NCBI GenBank assembly: GCA_029203105.1
Contig: CP119318.1
Coordinates: forward strand, 3,114,501 to 3,178,500
Origin: Candidatus Kaistia colombiensis
Lineage (GTDB): Bacteria > Pseudomonadota > Alphaproteobacteria > Rhizobiales > Kaistiaceae
Length of the DNA: 64,000 nt
Direction of reading: 5' to 3'
The position numbers and the translations under genes are program-made. Each line of letters begins with the position of its first letter. Within the stretch, counting starts at the first letter, position 1. Shown one piece after another: positions 17,530 through 26,235 of this stretch. The notes below the pieces were generated by a model, which searched no databases, was not told the origin of the DNA, and worked only from the letters and a program-made list of their open reading frames with translations.

Positions 17530-18687
17530 CTAGACGCCGCCTCCGGCTCCCAGGAGGCGGCGGGCAAAATGGGTCAGAGGTTTCTCGAACCAGCGGTAGG
17601 TGATCAAAGCTGCGCCAAACGAAGCAGCCAGCGCCATGGTGACAAAGGCCCATGGGCCCAGAAGCCCGATCAAGCCGGTTCGCCAGAAGATAACGCGCAT
17701 GGCGCGGATCACGAAGGGGTGGAGCAGGTAGATGGCGTAGGACGCGTTGCCAATTCCGGCGCCCCATCGGGCCGCCAGACGTTCGGGCTCCCGCCCGCTT
17801 GGCGCCAGGGCGCCCCCCCATACAATCAGGGCTGCGGGGAGGCCGTAGGCGAGTGGTCGGGGGAGCAAGACCGAGACGTCGGGAAATGCCGCCACCAGCA
17901 TCAGGGCGGCAAGCCCGGTTGCGGCGACGCAGGCGCGGATCACGCCAGAGGGGCGCCATCTCCAGACACCCATGATTCCGATTGTTACGCCGAAGGCGAA
18001 CTCGAGGAGGATCGGATTGGTCCAGAATTCCAATGGCTGTGGCAGCGGCGCAGCGAGACGGCCAGCTACCACCAATCCCGCCAAAATCGCGAGCAATGCA
18101 GTCACGGCCCAGCGCAAGGGCAGCACGATGACAACCGCGAACAGAACATAGAAGAGCATTTCATAATTGAGGGTCCATCCGAGCTCGTAAATTGGCTGGA
18201 CGACGCCATCCGGCCGGGTGGCCGGAATGAACAAGTAAGATTCAACGACGAACCGGAGATTGATGTAATTCTGATTGAGCAACGTTGGGGCAATGAGCGC
18301 CACTGCAATGTAAAGCACGGTAGCAGCCCAATAAAGTGGAACAACTCGGGCAATGCGACGGGTAAGGAACAGTCGCGCGCCGCCCGGCTTTGCGAACAGC
18401 TGTTGCGTCGCGTGCACCATGATCAGGCCGGAGATCACGAAGAAGACGTCGACTCCGGCACTCCACGGGATGGGATTCCACGCCTGGAAGGCGCGCCCGT
18501 TCTGCAGTTCCAAGGTCCCCGCGTCGTGCTGGGCATGGCTCACCGCGACCGATGTGGCGGCGACGGCGCGCAGGACCTGAACCTGTGTCAGCGTCTCACG
18601 TTGCCGGGCCTCGCCATGGGCCGATCGCTCGGGCGGGCTCCGCGTCGGAAGCGTAACGATCGCGGCCCGTTCTGGTTCGCCAGGCAT
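17530..18687 (-). CDS. Acyltransferase family 3 (OafA/YrhL-like) membrane protein
   Basis: Integral membrane O-acyltransferase of 385 residues with about 10 hydrophobic segments. Motifs are VQVLRAVAATSVAVSHA (the conserved R-x10-H region, with His in helix 1), SAGVDVFFVISGLIM, FLTRRIARVVPLYW (R/K-RxxRxxP-Y motif) and YAIYLLHPFVIRAM near the end. The family transfers acetyl or other acyl groups to exported carbohydrates. It probably decorates the polymer made by the adjacent cluster. It is divergent from the A-T-TE gene with a 210-bp gap. Confidence 0.9.
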   Translation of the reverse strand: MPGEPERAAIVTLPTRSPPERSAHGEARQRETLTQVQVLRAVAATSVAVSHAQHDAGTLELQNGRAFQAWNPIPWSAGVDVFFVISGLIMVHATQQLFAKPGGARLFLTRRIARVVPLYWAATVLYIAVALIAPTLLNQNYINLRFVVESYLFIPATRPDGVVQPIYELGWTLNYEMLFYVLFAVVIVLPLRWAVTALLAILAGLVVAGRLAAPLPQPLEFWTNPILLEFAFGVTIGIMGVWRWRPSGVIRACVAATGLAALMLVAAFPDVSVLLPRPLAYGLPAALIVWGGALAPSGREPERLAARWGAGIGNASYAIYLLHPFVIRAMRVIFWRTGLIGLLGPWAFVTMALAASFGAALITYRWFEKPLTHFARRLLGAGGGV

Positions 18688-18897
18688 GGAGGTACACCGG
18701 AGCTTTGCGCAGGCATCATCTCACGGCCCCGGAGCCCACGCATCCTTCGAATGACGGACGCAGCCTCGATGCCGGGTGCGCACGTGACCCTCAGGGCGAA
18801 GCGCCGCCACCAGTGTCATTCGTTCAAACGATGCGATCCATGGCCTGGTCCGGTACGGGTTCTGTAACACCCTATTCGGCCAACGCTGGAGCTGTGC

Positions 18898-21732
18898 ATG
18901 TTTGACACGGAAACGCGCAGTTGCGCGGCAGGTTTGCCTACCCGACCTCCGTCTCGTCACGCAGGGGAGGCTTCCGAAGCGAACCTGGAGGGCCAAGGCG
19001 ACGGCGGCGGTGACGGCGGCGCTCCCCACCTTATCTGGTCGGCTGCGCCCGAATGTCCCCTCGATCTGAATGGCCCGGTCGCGCGTCCCTTCCCGAGCCT
19101 GGACGAGAGCTTTTCCGACGTGCCCGCCTTCGAGCATCTGACGCGGATCGCCGCCGGCCAAGGAAACAAACTGGCGGTCAGCGATGGCGTCACCGAGCTG
19201 AGCTATTCGGAGCTGCTGGGCGCCGTCAGGGCCCTGGCCAGCGTGATTGCCACCGCTGTTCCGGAGGGGCGGGCCGTCGGATTGCTGCTCGGCAATTGCA
19301 CCTGGTATCCGGTGGCCATGCTGGCTGCGATGGCGGCGGGACGCCCGGCCGTTTCGCTCAATCCCAGAGACCCGTCCCAGCGCCTGATCGACGTTTCTTC
19401 CCGGGCGCGCCTGTCGGTGATTGTCAGTGACCACCCCGTCCTCGCATCCGAATTGGCTCACGAGCATGGGCGGCGGATCGATCCGGCGAGCTGCCTGGCC
19501 GCCGCGATGCCGGAAGATCTCGCGGCACTGCCGCAGGATGTCTCCGTCGACGCGCCGGCGCTCGTCCTGCATACCTCGGGTAGCACCGGCGTGCCGAAAG
19601 GCGTCGTCAACAGTCAACGCGCCATCCTTGAGCGCGTTCGGCAATCCGTGAATGCCTGTCACATCGATGCGAGCGACATCTTCATGCCGCTGACAGGCCC
19701 GGCGACCATCGCCGGTTGTCGAGAAATGATGACCTCGATCCTCTCGGGAGCGACGCTCTATCTCGCCGACGTCGAAAGCGCGGGCATACGCCTGATCCGC
19801 CAGTTGATGCAGTCGCGACAGGTCACGATAACCTATGTTGTGCCGGCCCTGCTGCGCGTCCTGATGAAGGATGCGCAAGCCGGTACCTTCTCGTCGTTTC
19901 GGATCGTACGCGTCGGCGGCGAAATGGTGCTGTGGTCGGACATCGATGTCATCCGCCAGCAAGTCGACGAGTCCTGTTTTATCCAGGTGAGCTATTCCTC
20001 GACCGAGACGACCGGCACCCAGTGGTTCCTGCCAAAGGACTATCCAGAGCAGGGCGCGACCGTTCCCGTCGGCTATCTGGTGCCCGGCATCGAATATGCG
20101 GTTGTGGATGAGGACGGACGCGCTGTGCTGCCGGGCGGCGACGGCGAAGGCGAATTGTGGATCCGGAGCCGGCATACGATGCTCGGCCACTGGGAGAACG
20201 GGCAGGTCGCCCCGCTTCAGGCGCCCCCGGATGATCCCGGGCGACGGATCTTCGCGACGGCGGATCTCGTCCGGATCGACGCGCTGGGCCTGAGCTGGAT
20301 TGCCGGCCGGAAAGGGCGTCTGGTCAAGATCCATGGCCGCCGGGTCGAGCCGGCGGAGCTTGAACTCGTCCTGCGCCGTTCGCCGGACGTTCGCGAGGCT
20401 GTCGCCATCGTGACCGCCGCCAACCAGATCGTCGCCTTCGTGGTTCCCGAGGCCGGCGCAGGTCCCGACTTCGTCCAGTTGTTGCGCGATATCATGCGCA
20501 CATCACTGCCGGCCGCAGTCCTTCCGACGCGCTTGCACTGCGTCGAGGACATACCGCGGCTGCGCGGCGGCAAGGTCGATGGCGCCGCGCTTCGCGCCCT
20601 GGATGGCGCGTTGACCGATACCCACGATGTGCCGTCGTCGGCGGACGTCTCAGAGACGGAAGGCGTCGAGCCCGTGGTGGCGCAGATCTGGAAGGCGGTG
20701 CTCAAGCGGGGGACGGCGGCCGGACGCTGGGACGAGGCGGGCGGAGACTCGTTGGCGCTTCTGCAATTCGCGCTAGCGCTTGAATCTCGGCTCGGCCGCG
20801 AGCTCAGCCTGGATGCGTTCACCGTCGACATGAGCTTTTCCGATATCGTCCGCGCCGTCTCCGCTTCCGGATCCGACCGGGCGTCCGCGGAAACCGGGGA
20901 CCGTGCTCTGCCGATGCTCTTCATGCTGCCCGGATCGATCGGCTACGGCCCGAGCCTGGCGGCCTTCGGCGTCGAGATGGGCGACGTCGCCCACGTTGTC
21001 GCCGTGCGCTATCCGGACTTGGTGGATATTCTGGCCGGGAACGAGTCGATCTCCGTCATGGCCGATATGGCGTTCGAGCAGATCTGCCAGGCCCAACCCG
21101 AAGGGGAGGTGGCGCTGATCGGGTATTCGCTGGGCGGCGCCGTGGCCTTCGAAGTGGCCAAGCGGCTCGTCGCGGCCGGCAGGGCGATCCCGTTTCTCGG
21201 AATCCTCGACACCAACATCCAGCCGGTCGCACACGACTATCGCGAGACCATCACCCGCACCATGCAGCGCATCCGGGCGCACCGGATGACCTTCGATCGG
21301 CTGCTGTGCCGAGCGGTCGCCAAGCTTTGCGTCCGGCAGGGGCAAGAGGCGTGGCTCGCCCGCTGCATCGACCGCTTGACCTGGTCTCCGCTCGCCAGAG
21401 CGCGCTTCCTGCTGCGCCTGGAGCTCGAGGATGTGCTGCGGATGCAGGCCTTCTGGCGCTGGCTCGCGCATCCGAGATCGCCGCTGCCGATGGCCGCCAC
21501 CCTGTTCCGCTGCGACCGCCAGCACCTGCCGGCGGATCTCGGCTGGAGCAAGCTCTTCGCCCATCTCGATGTTGTGTCGATCGCGGGCGGCCACCTCGAC
21601 ATGCTCGTCGAGCCGCACCTAGCTCACAATCGCCCTCTGATCGCAGATGCGTTCCTGGCCGCGGGCGATCGACTGGCGGCTCAACCTGGCGCTGCGTCAG
21701 CATATCCCAGGCGCGTCTCAATCGGCGGCTAA
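18898..21732 (+). CDS. Stand-alone NRPS-like A-T-TE protein
   Basis: Protein of 944 residues with three recognisable domains and no condensation domain. The adenylation domain (about 75-575) has LHTSGSTGVPKG (A3, 225-235), SYSSTET (A5, about 365), ADLVRID (A7), GRLVKIHGRRVEPAELE (A8) and the C-terminal Lys559 in RGGKVDG (A10). The carrier domain carries the 4'-phosphopantetheine site Ser618 in GGDSLALLQ. The thioesterase (about 670-930) has Ser744 in GYSLGGAV, Asp771 in LDTN and the His of GGHLDML. An amino or aryl acid would be activated, loaded and released or transferred by the TE. The first 45 residues are Gly/Glu-rich and unconserved. Its position between the polysaccharide block and an acyltransferase suggests N- or O-acylation of a sugar, which is inference. 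Confidence 0.85.
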   Translation: MFDTETRSCAAGLPTRPPSRHAGEASEANLEGQGDGGGDGGAPHLIWSAAPECPLDLNGPVARPFPSLDESFSDVPAFEHLTRIAAGQGNKLAVSDGVTELSYSELLGAVRALASVIATAVPEGRAVGLLLGNCTWYPVAMLAAMAAGRPAVSLNPRDPSQRLIDVSSRARLSVIVSDHPVLASELAHEHGRRIDPASCLAAAMPEDLAALPQDVSVDAPALVLHTSGSTGVPKGVVNSQRAILERVRQSVNACHIDASDIFMPLTGPATIAGCREMMTSILSGATLYLADVESAGIRLIRQLMQSRQVTITYVVPALLRVLMKDAQAGTFSSFRIVRVGGEMVLWSDIDVIRQQVDESCFIQVSYSSTETTGTQWFLPKDYPEQGATVPVGYLVPGIEYAVVDEDGRAVLPGGDGEGELWIRSRHTMLGHWENGQVAPLQAPPDDPGRRIFATADLVRIDALGLSWIAGRKGRLVKIHGRRVEPAELELVLRRSPDVREAVAIVTAANQIVAFVVPEAGAGPDFVQLLRDIMRTSLPAAVLPTRLHCVEDIPRLRGGKVDGAALRALDGALTDTHDVPSSADVSETEGVEPVVAQIWKAVLKRGTAAGRWDEAGGDSLALLQFALALESRLGRELSLDAFTVDMSFSDIVRAVSASGSDRASAETGDRALPMLFMLPGSIGYGPSLAAFGVEMGDVAHVVAVRYPDLVDILAGNESISVMADMAFEQICQAQPEGEVALIGYSLGGAVAFEVAKRLVAAGRAIPFLGILDTNIQPVAHDYRETITRTMQRIRAHRMTFDRLLCRAVAKLCVRQGQEAWLARCIDRLTWSPLARARFLLRLELEDVLRMQAFWRWLAHPRSPLPMAATLFRCDRQHLPADLGWSKLFAHLDVVSIAGGHLDMLVEPHLAHNRPLIADAFLAAGDRLAAQPGAASAYPRRVSIGG

Positions 21733-22115
21733 CGGGCCCTGCATAGCAGCGGGACTGCATCAGATCCGGGATCGGCAGATGCCTGATCAGGCTTGGCGAC
21801 AACTCCAAAGACGTTCAAACCAACCGAACCAGCTCTCGAGCTGATCAGTCTGGCGGCGGGCTCACGGGCCCAGCCAAATGGCCAGCCCAGCAGGTGGGCG
21901 CTATTCAGCAGAGTTCACGGAAGCTCCGCTATGGAGAGTTATGGGCGCTGGCCCTGCAAACGCCTGACAAAACCTGACATCGCGCCCCGTTTCCCAGCAC
22001 CCAAAAGGGCGGCGGGGAAGGTTTGGCAAGGGTCGTCACGCGAGGAACGGCATGTATAGTCATCGTCCAGGAGAGCGACCGCCCGGTTTGGGGCGGCTCA
22101 GGAGGAAGGTCCGCT
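21733..22115. other. Intergenic gap, no gene recognised
   Basis: About 380 bp without a convincing gene on either strand. Its 3' part contains the strong ribosome-binding site of the downstream gene (AGGAGGAAGG at about 22,100-22,109). Confidence 0.5.
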
Positions 22116-23312
22116 ATGCCAGCCGAATCCCATGAAGGCCTTGATCGGCGCGATTTTATGATGGCTTCGCTTGCTGCGGTGAGCGCGTCGGCGGTTGGCG
22201 TGAGCAACGCTAGCGCCCAGGCCATTGAGGCGTCGAACGATGGCACCGCACCCGCGGCTCCGCACGGCACGGTCTACACAGGCGATGTAATCCAGGGGAA
22301 GAAGGTCGTCAGCGCCCTCAACGTCAACGACCTGGAACCCGGGCAGAAGCATCTCTTGTATTTTCAGGGCGTGGAGATGTCGACCGGACAGCACTGGTAT
22401 GCGTCGGTGGCTGTCGCCAGAGGGGCAAAACCCGGCAAGCGCATCGTTCTGGTGAGCGGTGTGCATGGCGACGAGATGAGTTCCATCCATATGGTCCAGT
22501 CTGTGATGAACGCATTGGACCCGGCGCAGATGTCGGGCACGGTTATGGCTGTCACGGACGTCGCTCGCCCGGCCATAGAAAGCATGCAGCGCAGATGGCC
22601 CAATTCCGGCAGAGGCGCGGATCTGATCGACATGAATCGGGAATGGCCCGGGAACGAGAACGGTATCACCGCGCCCGGCCGGCACGCGGGCCTTCTGTTC
22701 AACCGACTGCTGCGGCCGAACGCCGACGCGGCGATCGATTTCCATACCGGGACAACGGGATTCGAAGTGACGGCGTTCAACATTGCCGGCATGGATGTGC
22801 CCGAGATCAAGGCGATGGTGGATCTGTACCCGGTTGGCCAGGTTTTCGACAACCATGTGTATCCCGGGGTCCTGCACAATGCGTTTGTCGACGTGGGCAT
22901 CCCGGCCTTCTGCGCGGAGGTCGGCGCTGCACGTGTTCTGGACCTCGAGATGGCCTCCCTGTTCGTGGAAGGCACAATGAACGTTCTCACGCACTACGGC
23001 ATTCTGGCCGGCCCCATGGGCCGCACCGGCAAGGATGTGGGGGTTTTCATCGGCAACAGCTCGTATCCGATCCTGGCGACCCAGGGCGGGCTCGTCGAGC
23101 ATCTGGTGAAGCTCAATGACAAGGTTGAAGCCGGACAGAAGGTGGCCATCCAGCGCAACAGCTTCGGCGAGGTGGTTGCAGAATACACAAGCGGCGTGGC
23201 CGGAGAGGTCACAGGCCAACGCAGCGACGCAATGGCCGAGCCCGGCAATCCTCTGGCATTCATTCTCTTCCACAAGTCGACGCCGGACGGCGTTGAGATC
23301 TATCCCGAATGA
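22116..23312 (+). CDS. Succinylglutamate desuccinylase/aspartoacylase (M14-like) family protein, Tat-exported
   Basis: Zinc carboxypeptidase-like deacylase of 398 residues. The N-terminus carries a twin-arginine signal (LDRRDFMMASLAAVSASAVG, cleavage expected after ASAQA), so it should act folded in the periplasm. The zinc site is visible as VSGVHGDEMSS (H-x2-E) and the later His in AIDFHTG, with NREWPG as the substrate-binding Asn-Arg. The C-terminal beta-barrel-like part (YPILATQGGLVEHLVKLND) is standard for the AstE/aspartoacylase group. ATG at 22116 has an excellent ribosome site AGGAGGAAGG. The gene stands alone; the natural substrate is not evident. Confidence 0.88.
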   Translation: MPAESHEGLDRRDFMMASLAAVSASAVGVSNASAQAIEASNDGTAPAAPHGTVYTGDVIQGKKVVSALNVNDLEPGQKHLLYFQGVEMSTGQHWYASVAVARGAKPGKRIVLVSGVHGDEMSSIHMVQSVMNALDPAQMSGTVMAVTDVARPAIESMQRRWPNSGRGADLIDMNREWPGNENGITAPGRHAGLLFNRLLRPNADAAIDFHTGTTGFEVTAFNIAGMDVPEIKAMVDLYPVGQVFDNHVYPGVLHNAFVDVGIPAFCAEVGAARVLDLEMASLFVEGTMNVLTHYGILAGPMGRTGKDVGVFIGNSSYPILATQGGLVEHLVKLNDKVEAGQKVAIQRNSFGEVVAEYTSGVAGEVTGQRSDAMAEPGNPLAFILFHKSTPDGVEIYPE

Positions 23313-23343
23313 CCCCAAATTTGATGGCCGGATAGGTATCGAT

Positions 23344-23381
23344 GGCCTGCACCGATTGCCTGCAAGAACTCGGTGCAGGCC
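23344..23381 (+). terminator. Hairpin after the M14-like gene
   Basis: Perfect 12-bp stem: GGCCTGCACCGA (23344-23355) pairs with TCGGTGCAGGCC (23370-23381) around a 14-nt loop, 31 bp after the stop. There is no following T-run, so it may be a Rho-assisted or mRNA-stabilising structure. Confidence 0.5.
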
Positions 23382-23528
23382 GTCATGCTGAGGCAGTCCC
23401 ATCTCCTCCGCCGCGATTGCGCTCAGAGGCCCCGGCCCAGCGCCTCGGATGAGGAGACGCGCACATGTTTGACACGCCTCGGAAGGTCGCCGCCGGGCCT
23501 CACGACAGCCCCGAGGCAAGCAATGAGT

Positions 23529-24122
23529 CTAGTTCTTCTGCGGGTGTATCGTTTCACCGCGTTTGAGCATTTCGACGAAAGCGACGATGCGCTTCTGACG
23601 ACCGGCCTCGGTCTTCAGGTTGTTCAGCCGGAAGATCAGCGCGAACCGGTTTTGAGCGCTCAGTCTGTCGAACGTCGCTTTTGCCATTGGGTCGACCTCA
23701 ATCGCTGCCAGCAGATCGACCGGCGTCTCGGCCCCGCTGATACGATAGGCCTTGTCCCATCGGCCATCCGCTTTGGCGGCTTCAACGTGTTTCAGGCCGT
23801 GTTCGGTCATGCGGCCTTCCGCAATCAGCCGGCCGACATTGTCGACGTTGATCTTGCTCCAGACGCTGTTCTTGCCGCGCGGGGTGTAGCGCTGGAGAAA
23901 GCTCGTCTGGTCGAAGCCTTTGCGGATGGCGTCGATCCAGCCCCAACACAAGACGACGTCAATCGCCTCTTTTGCCGTGATCGAGGGTAGCCCGGAAGCC
24001 TTCTTGTGGAGTTTGATCCACACTTCCGTCTCGGATGCATGGTTCTCGACCATCCAATCATGGAAACCCTGGATATCGGCAAATGCCTGGACCTTGTCCA
24101 TGTCGACAGTAACGATGGCCAT
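23529..24122 (-). CDS. YdeI/OmpD-associated family protein
   Basis: Soluble protein of 197 residues. Characteristic features are HDWMVENHASETEVWIKLHKKASG, CWGWIDAIRKGFDQTSFLQRYTPRGKNSVWS and the C-terminal YdeI/OmpD-associated segment. Family members have been linked to tolerance to peptides and bacteriocins and to stress, but the biochemical activity is unknown. ATG at 24122 has AGGAG 6 nt upstream; the open frame to 24512 continues into non-conserved sequence. Single gene, next to the mobile region. Confidence 0.85.
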   Translation of the reverse strand: MAIVTVDMDKVQAFADIQGFHDWMVENHASETEVWIKLHKKASGLPSITAKEAIDVVLCWGWIDAIRKGFDQTSFLQRYTPRGKNSVWSKINVDNVGRLIAEGRMTEHGLKHVEAAKADGRWDKAYRISGAETPVDLLAAIEVDPMAKATFDRLSAQNRFALIFRLNNLKTEAGRQKRIVAFVEMLKRGETIHPQKN

Positions 24123-24475
24123 TGGGACTCCTGACGTTTGCACCTGAGGAAGGCATCCTGCCCGCGGGACAATCAAGCACACCAAGGATGCGATCTTCCA
24201 GACGCTCCCGGCGTGTGCATCAGCGTCAGGCGGAAGCCCAGACCTAGGCGTGGACGAAACCTGCGGCGAGCCTGCGCGCCTCGGTTGCGGAAAGTCTGCC
24301 AGTGCCCCGGCGAGCTTCCGCCCGGCGCCCAAGCGCGGAGACCGCTTGAGCGGCGGAGGAGTGGTGTCTCGGAGGACATTGAAGCAAGCCGCCTGTAGCA
24401 GAGAACTGTCGCTCGTAGACCCGATTGCCCAATCAAGGTCTGGAACTTGGCAGTTTCCCTGGCTGTCGAGGCAGG
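24123..24475. other. Intergenic gap, no gene recognised
   Basis: About 350 bp between the YdeI-family gene and the start of the 233-bp direct repeat. I see no gene or structured element. Confidence 0.5.
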
Positions 24476-24708
24476 ATGGCGGACTGGTTATCCGCCAATA
24501 TACTTCTATCAAATAATCTCATTTCGTATCATACGATAACGTATCCTTTTGTTTATTAATCGCTTTGTTTGCACAACGCTCTTTAATGCGTATCATTCCG
24601 TCCTATCGGATATCGCCCATTGTGATGGGCCGAATGATGGGCCACTCTCCGGAGAGTTGGATGCTGACGGATCTGAAAGCCCGCAAACTCAGCCCATCTG
24701 AGAAGCCA
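24476..24708 (+). repeat. 233-bp direct repeat, copy 1 (integrase promoter and first codons)
   Basis: This segment matches 40,910-41,142 in the same orientation, about 92% by hand count over the main part. It holds a hairpin (GGCGGA 24478-24483 / TCCGCC 24491-24496), a 13-bp palindrome TCGTATCATACGA (24524-24536), a second hairpin GCCCAT...ATGGGC (24614-24629), a ribosome site GGAGAG and an ATG at 24661 that opens MLTDLKARKLSPSEKP, the N-terminus of a P4-type integrase (DUF4102). After 24,708 the integrase is replaced by IS sequence, so this copy is a remnant. Confidence 0.9.
24661..24708 (+). pseudogene. P4-type tyrosine integrase, first 16 codons only
   Basis: The reading frame MLTDLKARKLSPSEKP is identical in sequence to the start of the integrase remnant at 41,095. 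It then runs directly into truncated IS3 orfA in the same frame, producing a chimeric open frame to 24,900. The breakpoint is after AGAAGCCA at 24,708. It cannot encode a functional recombinase. Confidence 0.85.
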
Positions 24709-24900
24709 GAGGCGGTGAAGACGATCGCGGTGACGGAGACGACGTATTTTCGCTGGCGGGCGGAGTACGGCGGCATGAAGACCGACCAGGTCAAACGGCT
24801 CAAGGCGCTGGAGTGGGAGAACACGCGGCTACGCCGCGCGGTGTCGGACCTGGCGCTGGACAAGCTGATCTTGACCGAGGCCGCCCGGGGAAACTTCTAA
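24709..24900 (+). pseudogene. IS3-family OrfA, 5'-truncated
   Basis: Encodes the second half of the helix-turn-helix/leucine-zipper protein: VTETTYFRWRAEYGGMK, then the coiled-coil LKALEWENTRLRRAVSDLALDKL. A normal OrfA would have about 25-40 more N-terminal residues, which are missing. The stop at 24,898-24,900 sits next to GGGGAAAC, where a -1 shift would enter the OrfB frame. Confidence 0.8.
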
Positions 24901-25820
24901 GCCCCGCCCGTCGCCGGGCCTGTGCGGACAAGGTCCGCTCTGAACTGAAGATCTCTGAGAGGCGGACGTGCGCGGCCCTGGGCCAGCATCGGTCCACGCA
25001 GCGCAAGCCCGCCCGAGGGTGTGATGATGAGGCGGCGCTGACCGCCGACATCATCGAGCTGGCCAAGACCTACGGTCGCTACGGCTACCGGCGGGTCACG
25101 GCCCTGCTACGCCATGCCGGCTGGGCGGTGAACGCCAAGCGGGTCCAGCGGATCTGGCGACGGGAGGGGCTGAAGGTCCCACAGAAACAACCAAAACGCG
25201 GCCGCCTGTGGCTGAACGACGGCTCGTGCGTGCGTCTGCGCGCCGAGCGGCCCAACCACGTCTGGTCCTACGACTTCGTCGAGGACCGGACCCATGATGG
25301 ACGCAAGTTCCGGATGCTGTGTCTGATCGACGAGTTCACCCACGAGGCCTTGGCCATCCGGGTGAAGTGCAAGCTCAACTCCACCGACGTGCTGGAGACC
25401 CTCGCCGATGTGATGATCCTGCGCGGCCCGCCGGCCTATGTTCGGTCAGACAACGGTCCGGAGTTCATCGCTATCGCCTTGCGCGAATGGATCGCCGCAG
25501 TCGGCTCCCAGACCGCCGACATCGCGCCCGGCAGTCCCTGGGAGAACGGCTACTGCGAGAGTTTCAACAGCAAGCTGCGCGACGAGCTGCTCGACGGCGA
25601 GATCTTCTTCAGCCTGGCCGAGGCCCTCGTCCTGATTGAGGCCTGGCGGCGCCACTACAACGGCGTGCGCCCCCACAGCTCTCTAAACTACCGACCGCCG
25701 GCGCCTGAATCCTTCGTCCCTCACAGCGGCGGCGTCGTGCCGTGGGCGCCGGCGCCAGCTCGATCGGAAAGCGCGCGATCGCCCACCCCAAACGTGGCGT
25801 CAGAGACCGTCGTGCACTAA
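24891..25820 (+). CDS. IS3-family transposase OrfB (DDE catalytic subunit)
   Basis: The catalytic half begins KLLSPARRRACADKVRSELK and has about 309 codons. It holds the HTH_21 region (YGRYGYRRVTALLRHAGW) and the rve core with the DDE residues: Asp in VWSYDFVEDRTHDGRK, Asp in YVRSDNGPEF, Glu in ENGYCESFNSKLRDELL. The end HYNGVRPHSSLNYRPPAPE is typical of the IS407 group. There is no good start codon at this point, so in an intact element it would be made by -1 frameshifting from OrfA. Here OrfA lacks its N-terminus, so a fused product would be chimeric with integrase residues. Confidence 0.85.
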   Translation, partial: KLLSPARRRACADKVRSELKISERRTCAALGQHRSTQRKPARGCDDEAALTADIIELAKTYGRYGYRRVTALLRHAGWAVNAKRVQRIWRREGLKVPQKQPKRGRLWLNDGSCVRLRAERPNHVWSYDFVEDRTHDGRKFRMLCLIDEFTHEALAIRVKCKLNSTDVLETLADVMILRGPPAYVRSDNGPEFIAIALREWIAAVGSQTADIAPGSPWENGYCESFNSKLRDELLDGEIFFSLAEALVLIEAWRRHYNGVRPHSSLNYRPPAPESFVPHSGGVVPWAPAPARSESARSPTPNVASETVVH

Positions 25821-25851
25821 CATTGAAACCGGATCACCCCTCGGGGGCAGC

Positions 25852-26148
25852 CACGTCGTCTGCGAGCCGAGCGTCTGCTACGCCCAGGCCGAGATCGACG
25901 CAGGTTTTATCTCGGCGATGAAGAAGGGCAGCAAGCTCGTCGCGATCTCGCTCAACCCGCAGGGCAAGCCGATCGTCTTCCCGTTCTCGCTCGCGGGCTT
26001 CACCAAGGTCGTCGATGGCGAGGGCCTCGATCGCGCCGCCGGCAAGGCGCGCCGCGACGCGCTGCAGGACCAACTGCAGAAGAACGCCGAAGAGAATCGC
26101 AAGAAGCTCATCGCGCAGCAGAACAAGGAGCGCGGCTCGACCAACTGA
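25852..26148 (+). pseudogene. Invasion-associated locus B (IalB) family protein, C-terminal half
   Basis: The frame enters from the IS end and encodes HVVCEPSVCYAQAEIDAGF, then KKGSKLVAISLNPQGKPIVFP and FSLAGFTKVVDG, followed by a charged tail with a poly-charged helix. This is the C-terminal half of an IalB-like periplasmic protein (the paired Cys and the GKPxxxPxSLxGF pattern). The signal peptide and first half are missing, cut at the IS right end, so it is a broken gene. A strong hairpin terminator follows 20 bp downstream. Confidence 0.8.
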
Positions 26149-26167
26149 GCCGCCAATCCGATGAATC

Positions 26168-26197
26168 AAATGGCGCGTCTGCGAGGACGCGCCATTT
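26168..26197 (+). terminator. Rho-independent terminator between ialB remnant and bkd operon end
   Basis: A 12-bp perfect stem AAATGGCGCGTC (26168-26179) / GACGCGCCATTT (26186-26197) with a 6-nt loop, followed on the plus strand by TTCGTTTT. It lies between converging genes and could stop transcription from both sides, but the better T-run is on the plus strand. Confidence 0.8.
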
Positions 26198-26235
26198 TTC
26201 GTTTTGAGAGCGTGCGAAGCGCGTGACCGAACGCG

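Larger units (their letters stand above)
24709..25850 (+). mobile_element. IS3-family element (IS407-like), copy 1, 5' end missing
   Basis: Encodes the tail of OrfA and a complete DDE OrfB. The right end is set by comparison with two other partial copies (38,880-39,262 and 41,926-42,147): all share sequence through CGGATC and the GGGGGCAG near 25,843-25,850, then diverge. The left end and the beginning of orfA are absent, replaced by the integrase 5' fragment, so the copy lacks its left inverted repeat and is probably immobile. Confidence 0.85.

Noticed and set aside
17208..17567. 119-codon minus-strand frame after the acyltransferase
   Set aside because: Overlaps the acyltransferase 3' end and lacks ribosome site or family features.
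18721..20334. 537-codon minus-strand open frame over the A-T-TE gene
   Set aside because: Reverse-frame shadow; the plus strand has adenylation-domain motifs throughout.
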